Source: Streptomyces sp. CB02366
GTDB lineage: Bacteria; Actinomycetota; Actinomycetes; Streptomycetales; Streptomycetaceae
Reading direction: 5' to 3'
Assembly: GCF_001905905.1 (NCBI RefSeq)
Contig: NZ_LIVT01000010.1
Location: forward strand, 118,607 to 182,606
DNA length: 64,000 nt
Shown here: positions 7,963 to 16,741 of the stretch, piece by piece
Layout of the letters: each line of letters opens with the position of its first letter
Position numbering within the stretch: the first letter of the stretch is position 1
Translations under genes and position numbers: made by a program
Notes under the pieces: model-generated
Databases searched by the model: none
Told to the model about the DNA's origin: nothing
Seen by the model: only the letters and a program-made list of their open reading frames with translations

Positions 7963-8481
7963 ATGGACCTCACCCCCTACGTCGACAACCTCCGGCGGGA
8001 ACTCGCCGCCGCGGCGGAAGCCAGCGGAGACGAAGCCCGCGCCCTGGCCGAGCGGCTCAGCGTTCCCCTGGAATCCGCCGCCCGGCTGACCCTGCTCAAC
8101 GTGCTCTCCGCCGCCATGGGAGACGTCACCCGGGAGCTGGCCCCCGGCTCGGTGGACGTGCGGCTGCGCGGACTCGACCCCGAGTTCGTGGTGACGCCGC
8201 CGCCCGCGCCGGAGCCGGTGGCCGAGGTGCGGGAGCCGGCCCCGGCCCCCGCCGTGGCCGCGCCTCCGGCCGGGGACGCCGACGACGGGACCATGGTGCG
8301 GATCAACCTCCGCCTCCCGGCCCACCTCAAGGGCCGGGCCGAGGGGGCGGCGGCGGCCGAGGGCCTGTCGGTCAACGCCTGGCTGGTGCGGGCCGTCTCC
8401 CTCGCCCTCGACGGCGGCGAGCGGCCGAGCGCGCCGCGCCGGGGCAGGAGTTCCGGCGGCTTCACCGGCTGGGTCCGCTAG
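7963..8481 (+). CDS. Ribbon-helix-helix (HicB/Arc-like) DNA-binding protein
   Basis: A 172-residue protein. The N-terminal 60 residues are helical (MDLTPYVDNLRRELAAAAEA..., then AARLTLLNVLSAAMGDVTRE). A Pro/Ala linker follows (about 75-105). The C-terminus carries a ribbon-helix-helix: VRINLRLPAHLKGR forms the strand, and AAAAEGLSVNAWLVRAVSLAL the two helices. This is the antitoxin-like HicB fold, but no HicA toxin gene is adjacent. The ATG follows the box array with no clear ribosome site, so the mRNA may be leaderless. It heads a same-strand cluster with DUF4097 and DrrA/DrrB genes and probably represses it. Confidence 0.85.
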   Translation: MDLTPYVDNLRRELAAAAEASGDEARALAERLSVPLESAARLTLLNVLSAAMGDVTRELAPGSVDVRLRGLDPEFVVTPPPAPEPVAEVREPAPAPAVAAPPAGDADDGTMVRINLRLPAHLKGRAEGAAAAEGLSVNAWLVRAVSLALDGGERPSAPRRGRSSGGFTGWVR

Positions 8482-8598
8482 AGCCCGCCGCCCCGAGGGC
8501 CCGGACCCTCTCCGCACCACCTTCACCGGCTGATCGTCCGATCCGGCCGACGCAACCGAGCACTCATCAACGCACCGAGTCACGAGGACGGGACGACC

Positions 8599-9489
8599 AT
8601 GCCTTCTTTCGCCACCCCTGCGCCGATCTCCGCCGTCGTCGAGCTGGACGCCGGCACCGCCCGCATCACCGCCGGCAAGCGCGTCGACACGATCGTGGAG
8701 GTGCTGCCGGCCGACGGGGCCGACAAGGACGACGTACGCGCCGTGCAGCAGACCGAGGTCTCCTGCTCGGACGGACGCCTCACCGTCAGAACCCCGAAGA
8801 AGCGGTCCCTGTTCGGCAGGCCGGGCTCCGTCGTGGTGAGCATCGAGCTGCCGGCCGGGTCCGACGTGCGGGGCGCCTCCGCCCTGGGCGGCTTCACCTG
8901 CGAAGGGCCGCTCGGGGACGTGCGGCTCAAGACCTCGCTGGGCGACCTCCGGGTGGACGAGGCGGCCCGCGCCGAACTCGCCACCGACCACGGGGACATC
9001 CGGCTGGACCGCTCCACCGGGGACGCCGAGATCACCGGCTCCGGCCGGGTGGAGATCGGTGCGGTCGCCGGGTCGGTCGTCGTCAAGAACGGCAACGGCG
9101 CGACCGGGATCGACGAGGTCTTCGGAGAGCTGAAGGCCAACGCGGCCAACGGCGACATCTCCGTGGGCATCGTCCACGGCAGCACCGTGGCCAAGGCCGC
9201 CAACGGCCGGATCGAGATCGGCGCCGCCCACGCCGGGGTGGAGGCGACCACCTCCAACGGGCGCATCCGCGTCGGTGACGTGATCCGCGGGCGCGTCGCC
9301 CTCCGCACCTCCGTCGGGGACGTCGAGGTCGGCATCCACGAGGGCACGGCGGCCTGGCTCGACCTGGAGCCCAAGTACGGCACCGTCCGCAACGGCCTCG
9401 GTGCCGCCGCCGGTCCCGAGGGCTCCGACGAGACCGCCGAGGTGCACGCCCGGACCGGGGCGGGCGACATCGTCATCCGCCGCGCCTGA
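8599..9489 (+). CDS. DUF4097 family beta-strand-repeat protein
   Basis: A 296-residue protein of repeated short beta-strands: motifs such as GPLGDVRLKTSLGDLRVDEA, TDHGDIRLDRSTGDAEI, KNGNGATGIDEVFGELKA and NGRIRVGDVIRGRVALRTSV repeat about every 18-20 residues from residue 90 on and predict a beta-helix. DUF4097 proteins often accompany HicB-like regulators and DrrAB-type transporters in Streptomyces; their role is unknown. There is no signal peptide, so it acts in the cytoplasm. The ATG at 8599 follows GAGGACGGG. It lies 117 bases after the RHH gene. Confidence 0.85.
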   Translation: MPSFATPAPISAVVELDAGTARITAGKRVDTIVEVLPADGADKDDVRAVQQTEVSCSDGRLTVRTPKKRSLFGRPGSVVVSIELPAGSDVRGASALGGFTCEGPLGDVRLKTSLGDLRVDEAARAELATDHGDIRLDRSTGDAEITGSGRVEIGAVAGSVVVKNGNGATGIDEVFGELKANAANGDISVGIVHGSTVAKAANGRIEIGAAHAGVEATTSNGRIRVGDVIRGRVALRTSVGDVEVGIHEGTAAWLDLEPKYGTVRNGLGAAAGPEGSDETAEVHARTGAGDIVIRRA

Positions 9490-9572
9490 CCCCCGGGCCC
9501 CGTACCGCCTCTCCCGCCCGCACCGCCGCTCTCCCCGCACGTCCACTCCGGGCCGGCCCGGCCCCCGCACAC

Positions 9573-9644
9573 GCCCTCGGGCCGGCCCGCGCCCGCCCCT
9601 GCCCTCGGGCCGGCCCGCGCCCGCCCCTGCCCTCGGGCCGCCCG
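9573..9644. repeat. 28-bp tandem repeat, about 2.6 copies
   Basis: Units at 9573-9600 and 9601-9628 are identical 28-mers starting GCCCTCGGGCCGGCCC; a third, truncated and imperfect, runs to about 9644. They fill much of the 182-base gap between the DUF4097 gene and the ABC ATPase gene. GGGCCGGCCC is self-complementary, so each unit can form a small hairpin. Confidence 0.85.
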
Positions 9645-9671
9645 TACCCACCGCTGTGAAAGGGACTCCGC

Positions 9672-10673
9672 ATGACTGCCACCCCGCCCCCCGCACCGCG
9701 TGCCGCCCAGGTCGCGACGCCGGCGATCACCGCCACCGGACTGCGCAAGTCCTACGGCGACAAGGTCGTGCTCGACGGCATCGACCTGTCGGTCCCGCAG
9801 GGCACCGTCTTCTCCCTGCTCGGTCCGAACGGCGCGGGCAAGACCACCGTCGTCAAGATCCTCTCGACCCTCGTCTCCGCCGACGCCGGCGAACTGCGCG
9901 TCGGCGGCCACGACCTGGCCGCCGATCCGCACGCCGTGCGGACCGCGATCGGCGTCACCGGGCAGTTCTCCGCCGTCGACGGCCTGATCACCGGCGAGGA
10001 GAACATGCTCCTCATGGCCGATCTGCACCACCTGTCCCGGCGCGAGGGGCGGCGGGTCACCGCCGAACTGCTGGAGCGTTTCGACCTCGTGGAGGCCGCG
10101 AAGAAGCCCGCCTCCGGCTACTCCGGCGGCATGAAGCGCCGCCTCGACATCGCCATGACGCTGGTCGGCGGGCCGCGGATCATCTTCCTCGACGAGCCGA
10201 CCACCGGCCTGGACCCGCGCTCGCGCCACACCATGTGGGGGATCGTTCGCGAGCTGGTGTCCGACGGCGTCACTGTCTTCCTCACCACCCAGTACCTGGA
10301 GGAGGCCGACGAGTTGGCCGACCGTATCGCCGTCCTCCACGGCGGGAGGATCGCGGCCGAGGGGAGCGCCGACGAGCTGAAGCGGATCGTGCCCGGCGGC
10401 CACGTCCGGCTGCGGTTCACCGACCCCGCCGCCTACCGGTCCGCCGCCGGCGCCCTGCGCGGCGGGGTCGGGGACGACGAGGCCCTGTCGCTCCAGATCC
10501 CCAGCGACGGCGGCCAGCGCGATCTGCGCTCCGTCCTCGACCGGCTGGACGCGGCCGGCATCGAGGCCGACGAGCTGACCGTGCACACCCCCGACCTCGA
10601 CGACGTGTTCTTCGCCCTCACCGGCGCCCCCGTGGCCGCCCCGACCCACCAGCCGAAGGAGACTGTCCGATGA
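9672..10673 (+). CDS. DrrA-type ABC exporter ATPase
   Basis: A 333-residue ATPase. Walker A is GPNGAGKTT (about residues 55-63), the signature is YSGGMKRRL (about 154-162), Walker B is IIFLDEPTTGLDP, and the switch region is TTQYLEEADELADR. This is the DrrA/daunorubicin-resistance class (DRA), with the typical C-terminal domain after about residue 240. It pairs with the permease whose ATG overlaps its TGA (ATGA). Such pairs export drugs or lipids. ATG at 9672 follows AAAGGGA. It is the third gene of the cluster led by the RHH regulator. Confidence 0.93.
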   Translation: MTATPPPAPRAAQVATPAITATGLRKSYGDKVVLDGIDLSVPQGTVFSLLGPNGAGKTTVVKILSTLVSADAGELRVGGHDLAADPHAVRTAIGVTGQFSAVDGLITGEENMLLMADLHHLSRREGRRVTAELLERFDLVEAAKKPASGYSGGMKRRLDIAMTLVGGPRIIFLDEPTTGLDPRSRHTMWGIVRELVSDGVTVFLTTQYLEEADELADRIAVLHGGRIAAEGSADELKRIVPGGHVRLRFTDPAAYRSAAGALRGGVGDDEALSLQIPSDGGQRDLRSVLDRLDAAGIEADELTVHTPDLDDVFFALTGAPVAAPTHQPKETVR

Positions 10674-11461
10674 GCACCCTCGCCCTCGCCGTCCGCGACT
10701 CGTCCACGATGCTGCGCCGCAACCTGCTGCACGCCCGGCGCTACCCCTCCCTCACCCTGAACCTGCTCCTCACGCCTGTCATGCTCCTGCTGCTTTTCGT
10801 CTACATCTTCGGCGACGTGATGAGCGCGGGCATCGGCGGCGAGGGGGCCGACCGCTCCACGTACATCGCCTACATCGTCCCGGGCCTGCTGATGCTCACC
10901 ATCGGCTCCACGGTGATCGGGACCGCGGTCTCCGTCTCCAACGACATGACCGAGGGGATCATCGCCCGCTTCCGCACCATGGCGATCCACCGCGGTTCCG
11001 TGCTCGTCGGGCACGTCGTCGGCAGCGTGCTCCAGAGCGTGCTGAGCGTGGTCCTGGTCGGCGCGGTCGCCGTGGCCATCGGGTTCCGGTCCGTGGACGC
11101 CACGGCCCTGGAGTGGCTGGCCGCGTTCGGGCTGCTCGTCCTCTTCTCCGCCGCCCTCACCTGGATCGCCGTGGGCATGGGGCTGATCAGCCCGAACGCC
11201 GAGGCGGCCAGCAACAACGCCCTGCCGCTGATCCTGCTCCCGATGCTGTCCAGCGCGTTCATCCCGGTGGAGACGATGCCGGGCTGGTTCCGGCCGATCG
11301 CCGAGTACCAGCCCTTCACCCCGGCCATCGAGACGCTGCGCGGGCTGCTGCTCGGCAGCGAGATCGGCCACAACGGCTGGCTCGCCGTGGGCTGGAGCAT
11401 CGGACTCGTGGTGCTCGGCTACTTCTGGTCGACGGCGAAGTTCGCCCAGGACCCCCGGTAG
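10670..11461 (+). CDS. DrrB-type ABC exporter permease
   Basis: A 263-residue ABC-2 permease with six membrane segments (for example SLTLNLLLTPVMLLLLFVYI, and GLLVLFSAALTWIAVGMGLI). The ABC2 signature region is present near the centre (GIIARFRTMAIHRGSVLVGH), and FIPVETMPGWFRPIAEYQPF comes before the last helix. It overlaps the ATPase gene by four bases, so the two are translationally coupled and form one exporter. The substrate is unknown. Confidence 0.93.
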   Translation: MSTLALAVRDSSTMLRRNLLHARRYPSLTLNLLLTPVMLLLLFVYIFGDVMSAGIGGEGADRSTYIAYIVPGLLMLTIGSTVIGTAVSVSNDMTEGIIARFRTMAIHRGSVLVGHVVGSVLQSVLSVVLVGAVAVAIGFRSVDATALEWLAAFGLLVLFSAALTWIAVGMGLISPNAEAASNNALPLILLPMLSSAFIPVETMPGWFRPIAEYQPFTPAIETLRGLLLGSEIGHNGWLAVGWSIGLVVLGYFWSTAKFAQDPR

Positions 11462-11500
11462 CCGCCTCCCCCCCCCGGGGCCCGAACGGTCTCCGGGGCC

Positions 11501-11541
11501 CGGCAGCGGCCCGCCCTCGAACCGAGCGCGGGCCGCTGCCG
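11501..11541 (+). terminator. Terminator of the RHH-DUF4097-ABC cluster
   Basis: A perfect 14-bp inverted repeat (CGGCAGCGGCCCGC, 11501-11514, and its complement at 11528-11541) with a 13-base loop lies 40 bases after the permease stop and is followed by CCGTTTCCGTT. Confidence 0.8.
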
Positions 11542-11553
11542 CCGTTTCCGTTC

Positions 11554-11583
11554 CCGAAGCCGAAGCCGAAGCCGAAGCCGAAG
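11554..11583. repeat. Hexanucleotide tandem repeat CCGAAG x5
   Basis: Five perfect copies of CCGAAG in intergenic DNA, just behind the terminator. It is likely a slippage product and may vary between isolates. Confidence 0.9.
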
Positions 11584-11792
11584 CGAGGGCGCGGCGCGCG
11601 TGCCCCGTACGGGCCGGGGCCGAGGGGGTAGGTGAGGGCAGGCACAGGGGCTCGTTAAGGCACCCCTAAAGATCGGCCGTACCTCTCCGGCCGGGCCGGG
11701 GGGCGGGGTCCGCCGGGTCTAGGTTGAGTTCGCCGTCCGGTTGTGGCGCCCCAGCGCCCACGCGAGAGAAGCCCGTGACAGGGAGCGCCGTC

Positions 11793-13784
11793 GTGAACCA
11801 CCCGTCCCCGCCAGGTATCGGCCGTCCCGCCGCCGTCCTCGACGCGCTGCCGGACGGCCTCGTGCTCGTCGACGACAACGGCACGGTCGTCAACGCCAAC
11901 GCCATGGCGCTGGCCCTCTTCGAAACGCCCGGCACGGCCGTCGTCGGGCGCGGACTGCTGGACCTGCTGCCGGACTTCGACTGGCGGCAGGCCCCGGGCC
12001 CCGCCGACCGCCCGGCCCCCGGCCCCGAGGGGACCGGCGCGTGGATGCGCGCCGGGGCGCGGCGGATGAGCGCCCGGCGCACCGACGGCTCCGCGTTCCC
12101 CGCCGAGGTCTCCGTCACCGGCGTACCGGAGGCGGGCATACCGGATTCCGGCACGTACGGCCGGGACGCCTCGGGCCACCTGCTCATGCTCGTCGTCCGG
12201 GACCTCACCGGCGCACTGGACGCCGAGGCCGAACTCGCCGAGGCCCGGCGGCAGACGAAGGCCGTGCTGCGGGCGGTCGCCGAAGGCGTCGTCGGCACGG
12301 ACGCCGAGGGCCGGATCGTGCTGGTCAACCCGGCCGCCGCCCGGATGCTCGGCCACCGGGCGAGCGAGCTGGGCGGCCGGGAGCTCCACCCGCTCGTCCT
12401 GCACTCCCGCGGGGACGGCGAACCGTTCCCGTTCGAGGAGTCGCCCCTCGCCGACACCCTGCGCACCGGACGGACGAACAGCGTCCGGGGGCAGACCCTG
12501 TGGGACCGCGAAGGGGCCCGGCTCCTCGTCGACATGACCGTGGTACCGGTCCGCGAAGGGGAGCAGGTGGCCGGCGCCGTCCTCACCTTCCGCGACCGGG
12601 GCCCCGAGCAGCGGCTCGCGCACCGGCACGCGGCCGAACTCACCGCCCAGGCCCAGCGCCACGGCTCCGAACTGCGCCGCCACGAGCAGCGGTACGAGGG
12701 CCTGGCCGAGCGCCACCGGAGCCTGACCGCCGCGGTGGACGGCGCGCGGCGCGGGCATCTGGAGGAGCTGCGCTCCGAACTCATGACGCTGGCCGCCGAC
12801 GACGCCGGGCGGCTGTGGCCGGAGGCCGGGCGGCTGCTCGGCCGGCTCGCCACCGGCTGCACGCGGATGGCCGCCGTGCTGGACGACGTGCTCGACCACC
12901 AACGGCTCACCTCCGGCGTGGTGGAGCTGCGGCGGCAGCCGGTGGACGTCGGCGGCGTCGTACGCGAGGGCGTGCGCCGGTCCACGGAGCTGCTCGGCCC
13001 CGAGCGGGCGCGGTTCGCCCTGCGCAGCCCGGCGGTCCGGGCGGAGGTGGACCCCGAGCGGTTGGCCGTGGCCCTCTCCCACCTCCTCACCGACGTCGCC
13101 CTCCCGGAGGGCCAGGTCTCGGCCGACCCGGAGGAGGAGGCCCTGACGACGGTCGCGGTGGCGCGGAGCGGCGAGGCCGTGCGCATCGAGGTGCGGGGGC
13201 CGTACGTCGGCGGCGACCCGGTCCACCAGTCGATCGTGTCCGGGATCGTGGGCGTCCACGGCGGGGCCGTGCAGTGGTACGAGGCGCCGGGCGCGGGGGG
13301 CGGGGTGTACGTGATCGAGCTGCCGGTCCGCTCGGCGGCCGGTACGGCGGAGGGGCTGCCCCACCCGGACGCGCCGGGGGACGCGGCCGGGGGGCCGCCC
13401 TCGGGACGACGACGCCGCCGTGCCCGCCACGCTTCGTCCGAGGCGGGGCGCGACGGACGTGCGGTGCCGGGTACCCCGTTCTCGACGACGGCGGGAACGG
13501 GGTCGGCGGCCTGGGGGGAGCCGGTGGCCGGGGCGAGCACGGGCGGCGGGCCCGGCCGGGGGCCGGGGGCCGAGCCGGGGACCGGCACCGGGTTCGGCCT
13601 CCTCCCCACGGTCGTGCCCGTCTCCGCCCGGCCGGCCGGGCCCGTGCGCGCGGCCGTGGGCCGGCACGGCAGCGGTCACGGCTCCGGCCGTCCCTCCGGC
13701 CACATCTCCGGGACGGCGGCCGAACCGCTCGGTGCACGCGTCGTGCTGTGGCCCACCGCGGAGGGGTCCGGGCGGGCGTCCTGA
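11793..13784 (+). CDS. PAS-domain sensor kinase-like protein with degenerate kinase core
   Basis: A 663-residue protein. PAS1 (about 10-130: ALPDGLVLVDDNGTVVNANA) is followed by PAS2 (about 155-275: GVVGTDAEGRIVLVNPAAAR), a coiled region, and a dimerisation-like helix pair. The ATPase-like part has only a weak N-box (LSHLLTDVAL, no Asn) and one glycine-rich loop (GAGGGVYVIELPV). No phosphoacceptor His box is clear. The last 140 residues are low-complexity Gly/Arg/Ser ending in RVVLWPTAEG. Streptomyces relatives, as I recall them, continue after an LVWP motif into a receiver domain; here the protein ends. GTG 11793 follows AGGGAG; GTG 11775 is possible. Confidence 0.75.
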   Translation: MNHPSPPGIGRPAAVLDALPDGLVLVDDNGTVVNANAMALALFETPGTAVVGRGLLDLLPDFDWRQAPGPADRPAPGPEGTGAWMRAGARRMSARRTDGSAFPAEVSVTGVPEAGIPDSGTYGRDASGHLLMLVVRDLTGALDAEAELAEARRQTKAVLRAVAEGVVGTDAEGRIVLVNPAAARMLGHRASELGGRELHPLVLHSRGDGEPFPFEESPLADTLRTGRTNSVRGQTLWDREGARLLVDMTVVPVREGEQVAGAVLTFRDRGPEQRLAHRHAAELTAQAQRHGSELRRHEQRYEGLAERHRSLTAAVDGARRGHLEELRSELMTLAADDAGRLWPEAGRLLGRLATGCTRMAAVLDDVLDHQRLTSGVVELRRQPVDVGGVVREGVRRSTELLGPERARFALRSPAVRAEVDPERLAVALSHLLTDVALPEGQVSADPEEEALTTVAVARSGEAVRIEVRGPYVGGDPVHQSIVSGIVGVHGGAVQWYEAPGAGGGVYVIELPVRSAAGTAEGLPHPDAPGDAAGGPPSGRRRRRARHASSEAGRDGRAVPGTPFSTTAGTGSAAWGEPVAGASTGGGPGRGPGAEPGTGTGFGLLPTVVPVSARPAGPVRAAVGRHGSGHGSGRPSGHISGTAAEPLGARVVLWPTAEGSGRAS

Positions 13785-13972
13785 CCCGTCCGACGACGGT
13801 CACGCCTTCGGCGGTCACGCCCGTACGCCTGTACTCCGCCCTGAGCCCCCTCGGCCCGTACGCCCCTCGGCCCGGCCGTCCGTCCGGGCGGGGGAGGCCG
13901 GGGGCGGAAATCCCTGCGCGGGCTGCCGCGTCCGGGCCCCGCGTACGGGCTTCCGGCCACGGGCCCCTGTTC

Positions 13973-15364
13973 TCAGCTCGACGTGACGCCCGGTCGGCCG
14001 CGACGCCGGGACGATCTGCGGTCGCGGCGGCGGGGCTGTTCCCCGGGCACCGCGTTGAGCTGGATCCAGACCCGGATCTCCGCGCCGCCGTACACCGAGC
14101 GGCCGATCCGGACGTCGCCGCCGGTGGACTCCGCCATCTGCCGCACGATGTCCAGCCCCAGCCCCGTCGAGCCGTCCCGCCCACCGTCGTTGCCCCGGGC
14201 CAGCGCGGCCTCGGGGTCCGCGATGCCCGGTCCGGCGTCCGAGACGAGAATGATCACCGCGTCCTGGCTGCGGTGCATGTCCAGCGAGAAGGCGGTCCCC
14301 TCCGGGGTGTGCTGGAAGATGTTGCCCAGCAGCGCGTCGAGGGCGGCCACCATGTCGGCCCGCGGCACGGGGACGTACACCGGCTCCTCGGCCCCGGCGA
14401 CGTCGATGGCGCGCCCCTCGTCCTCGCCGAGGGCCGCCCAGAAGTTCATGCGCTCGCGGATGACCTCGGACGCGTCGCACCCCGCGCTCAGGAGCGGCCC
14501 GGCCGTCCTCGGCTTGGCCTCGCGCGCCGCGCGGATGATGGTGTCCACCTCGCGCTCCAGGTGGGCGACGGCGGAGCGGGTCTGGTCGGCGGCGGTCCCC
14601 TCCCCGAGCGAGGCCGCGTTGAGCCGCAGCACGGTCAGCGGAGTGCGCAGGCGGTGGGAGAGGTCGGCGGCCAACTCCCTTTCGTTAGCGAGGAGTTCGA
14701 CCACCTGGTCGGCCATGGCGTTGAACGCCTCGGCGGCCCGTCGCAGCTCCCCGGGGCCCTCCTCCGGCACCCGGACCTCCAGGCTTCCCCGGCCGAGCTG
14801 CTGGGCCGCGCCGGCCAGCCGCTCGGCCGGCCGGGTCATCCGTACGCCGAGGCGGTCCGCGACCAGCACCGATCCGGTGACCAGGGCGGCGGCGACACCG
14901 GCCAGCACGAGCCAGGCGAAGGCGACCCCGCGGCCGACCTCGGCCTCCGGTACGAAGACCTCGACGATGCAGATCTTCCCGGACTCCAGGGCGAAGGGCT
15001 GGAGGAACGCCGAGCCGCCGGGCACGGCCGTGACCCCGGCGTGCTTGAGCTCCCGGGCGATCTCCACCGCCTCGTGGTCGGACCGCACCCGGCCCATCTC
15101 CGTCTCCCCGCCGCCCTTGGCCGCGGGGAGGTGGACGGCCATGCGCCCGTCCGCGCCCGCCTCGGTGGACAGGACGGCCCGGAGCAGCTGGTCACGGTCG
15201 GTGGTGATGGAGAGCGTCGGGCCGAGCGCGTTCGCCTGCCGCTCGGCCTGGGAGAACGCCCGGTCCGACGCCATCTCCTTGACGACCAGGGCCAACGGCA
15301 CGGCGAAGGCCAGGACGACCATGCCGGTGACGGCGAGGCAGACCTTGATCAACGCCCATCTCAC
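13973..15364 (-). CDS. Two-component sensor histidine kinase
   Basis: A 463-residue kinase with two membrane helices (about 5-30 and 150-175) around a 120-residue extracytoplasmic sensor, a HAMP domain (to about 230), the H-box ADLSHRLRTPL with His237, the N-box LLGNIFQHTPEG, and G-boxes DAGPGI and TGLGLDIVRQ. It should phosphorylate the OmpR-type regulator upstream; its GTG overlaps the regulator's TGA by four bases. The secreted protein gene divergent to the pair is a likely accessory or target. The signal sensed is unknown. The basic tail (QPRRRDRRSSRRRGRPG) is unusual. Confidence 0.93.
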   Translation of the reverse strand: MRWALIKVCLAVTGMVVLAFAVPLALVVKEMASDRAFSQAERQANALGPTLSITTDRDQLLRAVLSTEAGADGRMAVHLPAAKGGGETEMGRVRSDHEAVEIARELKHAGVTAVPGGSAFLQPFALESGKICIVEVFVPEAEVGRGVAFAWLVLAGVAAALVTGSVLVADRLGVRMTRPAERLAGAAQQLGRGSLEVRVPEEGPGELRRAAEAFNAMADQVVELLANERELAADLSHRLRTPLTVLRLNAASLGEGTAADQTRSAVAHLEREVDTIIRAAREAKPRTAGPLLSAGCDASEVIRERMNFWAALGEDEGRAIDVAGAEEPVYVPVPRADMVAALDALLGNIFQHTPEGTAFSLDMHRSQDAVIILVSDAGPGIADPEAALARGNDGGRDGSTGLGLDIVRQMAESTGGDVRIGRSVYGGAEIRVWIQLNAVPGEQPRRRDRRSSRRRGRPGVTSS

Positions 15365-16062
15365 CGCGGGGGTTCCAGCTTCACGCCGACGCCCCGGTAG
15401 GTGTGCAGGTAGCGCGGGCAGGCGGCGGACTCGCCCAGTTTCCGGCGCAGCCAGGAGAGATGGACGTCCACGGTCTTGTCGGCCCCGTAGGGCTGGTTCC
15501 ATACCTCGGCCAGCAGGTCCTTGCGCGAGACGACCCGGCCGGGGCGTTCGGCGAGGTAGGCCAGCAGATCGAACTCGCGGCGCGTCAGGTCGAGTTCCCT
15601 GCCGTCGAGGGAGGCGGCCCGGCGCGTCGGGTCGACGGATATCCCGCCGACGCTGATCACCTGGGGCGGCGGTACGGCGGCCCTGCGGCCGCCCGCCCCC
15701 GCGCCGGAGCGCCGGAGGACGGCGGCGATGCGGGCGGTGAGGTGCTCGGCCGAGAAGGGCTTGGTCAGGTAGTCGTCGGCGCCGTCGTTGAGCAGCCGGA
15801 TGATGCCCGCCTCGTCGTCCCGGGCGGTCGCGATGATGACGGGGACGTCGGCGATGCCGCGGAGCATCTTCAGGGCTTTGCCGCCGTCGAGGTCGGGCAG
15901 TCCCAGGTCGAGTATCACCACATCGAAATGGAGTTGGGAGATCTCACGCAACGCCTCCAGTGCGGTGCCCACACTCCGCACGCTGTGGGAGGCGTCGGTG
16001 AGGTGCCTAATGAGGGCAGCGCGTACGAAGTGGTCGTCCTCGACCAGGAGCACACTAGCCAT
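15361..16062 (-). CDS. OmpR/PhoB-type response regulator
   Basis: A 233-residue regulator. The receiver domain has the acidic pocket (VEDD), phosphorylated D52 (VVILDLGLPD) and K101 (YLTKPF). A Trans_reg_C winged helix follows (about 135-230: LDLTRREFDLLAYLAERPGR, and KTVDVHLSWLRRKLGE). It is translationally coupled to the kinase gene. The start at 16062 faces the secreted-protein gene across a short divergent promoter region that includes the palindrome ATTCAATGAAT (16080-16090). Confidence 0.95.
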   Translation of the reverse strand: MASVLLVEDDHFVRAALIRHLTDASHSVRSVGTALEALREISQLHFDVVILDLGLPDLDGGKALKMLRGIADVPVIIATARDDEAGIIRLLNDGADDYLTKPFSAEHLTARIAAVLRRSGAGAGGRRAAVPPPQVISVGGISVDPTRRAASLDGRELDLTRREFDLLAYLAERPGRVVSRKDLLAEVWNQPYGADKTVDVHLSWLRRKLGESAACPRYLHTYRGVGVKLEPPR

Positions 16063-16138
16063 GAACGGAACCGTACGCTATTCAATGAATCGATTTGCAG
16101 GGCCTTCGGCGAAGAACCCCCGGCGACCATGGATCAGG

Positions 16139-16741
16139 ATGCGACGACTACTGAAGCAGGGAATTGCCTGGACGCTGTCCACGGCGGCGGCGGGCATGTT
16201 GTCGTGGTGGGGTGTGCATACGGTGATGGCGGCCACTGCCTATCCGCCGCCGTCCCCGATAGCCCTGACGGATACGCGGGTGGAGGAAGAAAAGCGGCGG
16301 GAGGACTCCGGGCCGGCTTCCACGCACCGGCCGGACGCCGGGAGGGCGACCGCCCGGCCCACCCCGTCGGGCGGGAGCGGCGAGGCGGTGGAGAAGCCTT
16401 CGCCGAGCCCCACGCCGAGCGCCGGCGCGGACCCGGCGCCGACCCGCGGCGGCGCCACCCCCTCGCGGGAGCCGGGCGGGACGGCGGGCGGGCCGGGCGA
16501 CCGGCCCGCGGCGGGGGCCGGTGAGGTGAAGGGGTACGCCGTCGACGGCGGGCGGGTCACCTTCGACATGAAGCGGGACTACGCGGAACTGGTCTCGGCG
16601 GTCCCCGACGCGGGATGGCGGATGCAGGTGTGGAAGCACCCGCTGTGGATCCGGGTGACCTTCACCGAGGGCGACCGCGAGATCAGCGTCTTCTGCAGCT
16701 GGCACGAGCATCCGCCGCTGGTCGAGATCGAGGGCCAGTGA
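16139..16741 (+). CDS. Secreted or membrane-anchored protein next to the two-component pair
   Basis: A 200-residue protein. An uncleaved-looking or signal-type hydrophobic segment (IAWTLSTAAAGMLSWWGVHT) is followed by a Pro/Ser/Ala-rich spacer (about 45-125) and a folded C-terminal domain of 75 residues (VKGYAVDGGRVTFDMKRDYA, MQVWKHPLWIRVTFTEGDRE). It is divergent from the OmpR-type pair, and homologues sit in the same place in other streptomycetes as far as I recall. ATG 16139 has a weak ribosome site. ATG 16085, five bases after TACGCT, would give a leaderless mRNA and 18 more residues. Confidence 0.75.
   Translation: MRRLLKQGIAWTLSTAAAGMLSWWGVHTVMAATAYPPPSPIALTDTRVEEEKRREDSGPASTHRPDAGRATARPTPSGGSGEAVEKPSPSPTPSAGADPAPTRGGATPSREPGGTAGGPGDRPAAGAGEVKGYAVDGGRVTFDMKRDYAELVSAVPDAGWRMQVWKHPLWIRVTFTEGDREISVFCSWHEHPPLVEIEGQ

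Noticed and set aside
7963..8481. HicA-HicB toxin-antitoxin pair
   Set aside because: Only the RHH protein is present; no small HicA-like dsRBD toxin ORF lies next to it.
9573..9644. 28-bp repeat as a mini CRISPR array
   Set aside because: Copies are directly adjacent with no spacers.
5512..9696. A 1394-codon open frame on the minus strand
   Set aside because: Only its C-terminal 391 codons (5512-6687) look like a protein. The rest is antisense to good genes and Arg/Pro/Gly-rich, as expected of stop-poor GC-rich DNA.
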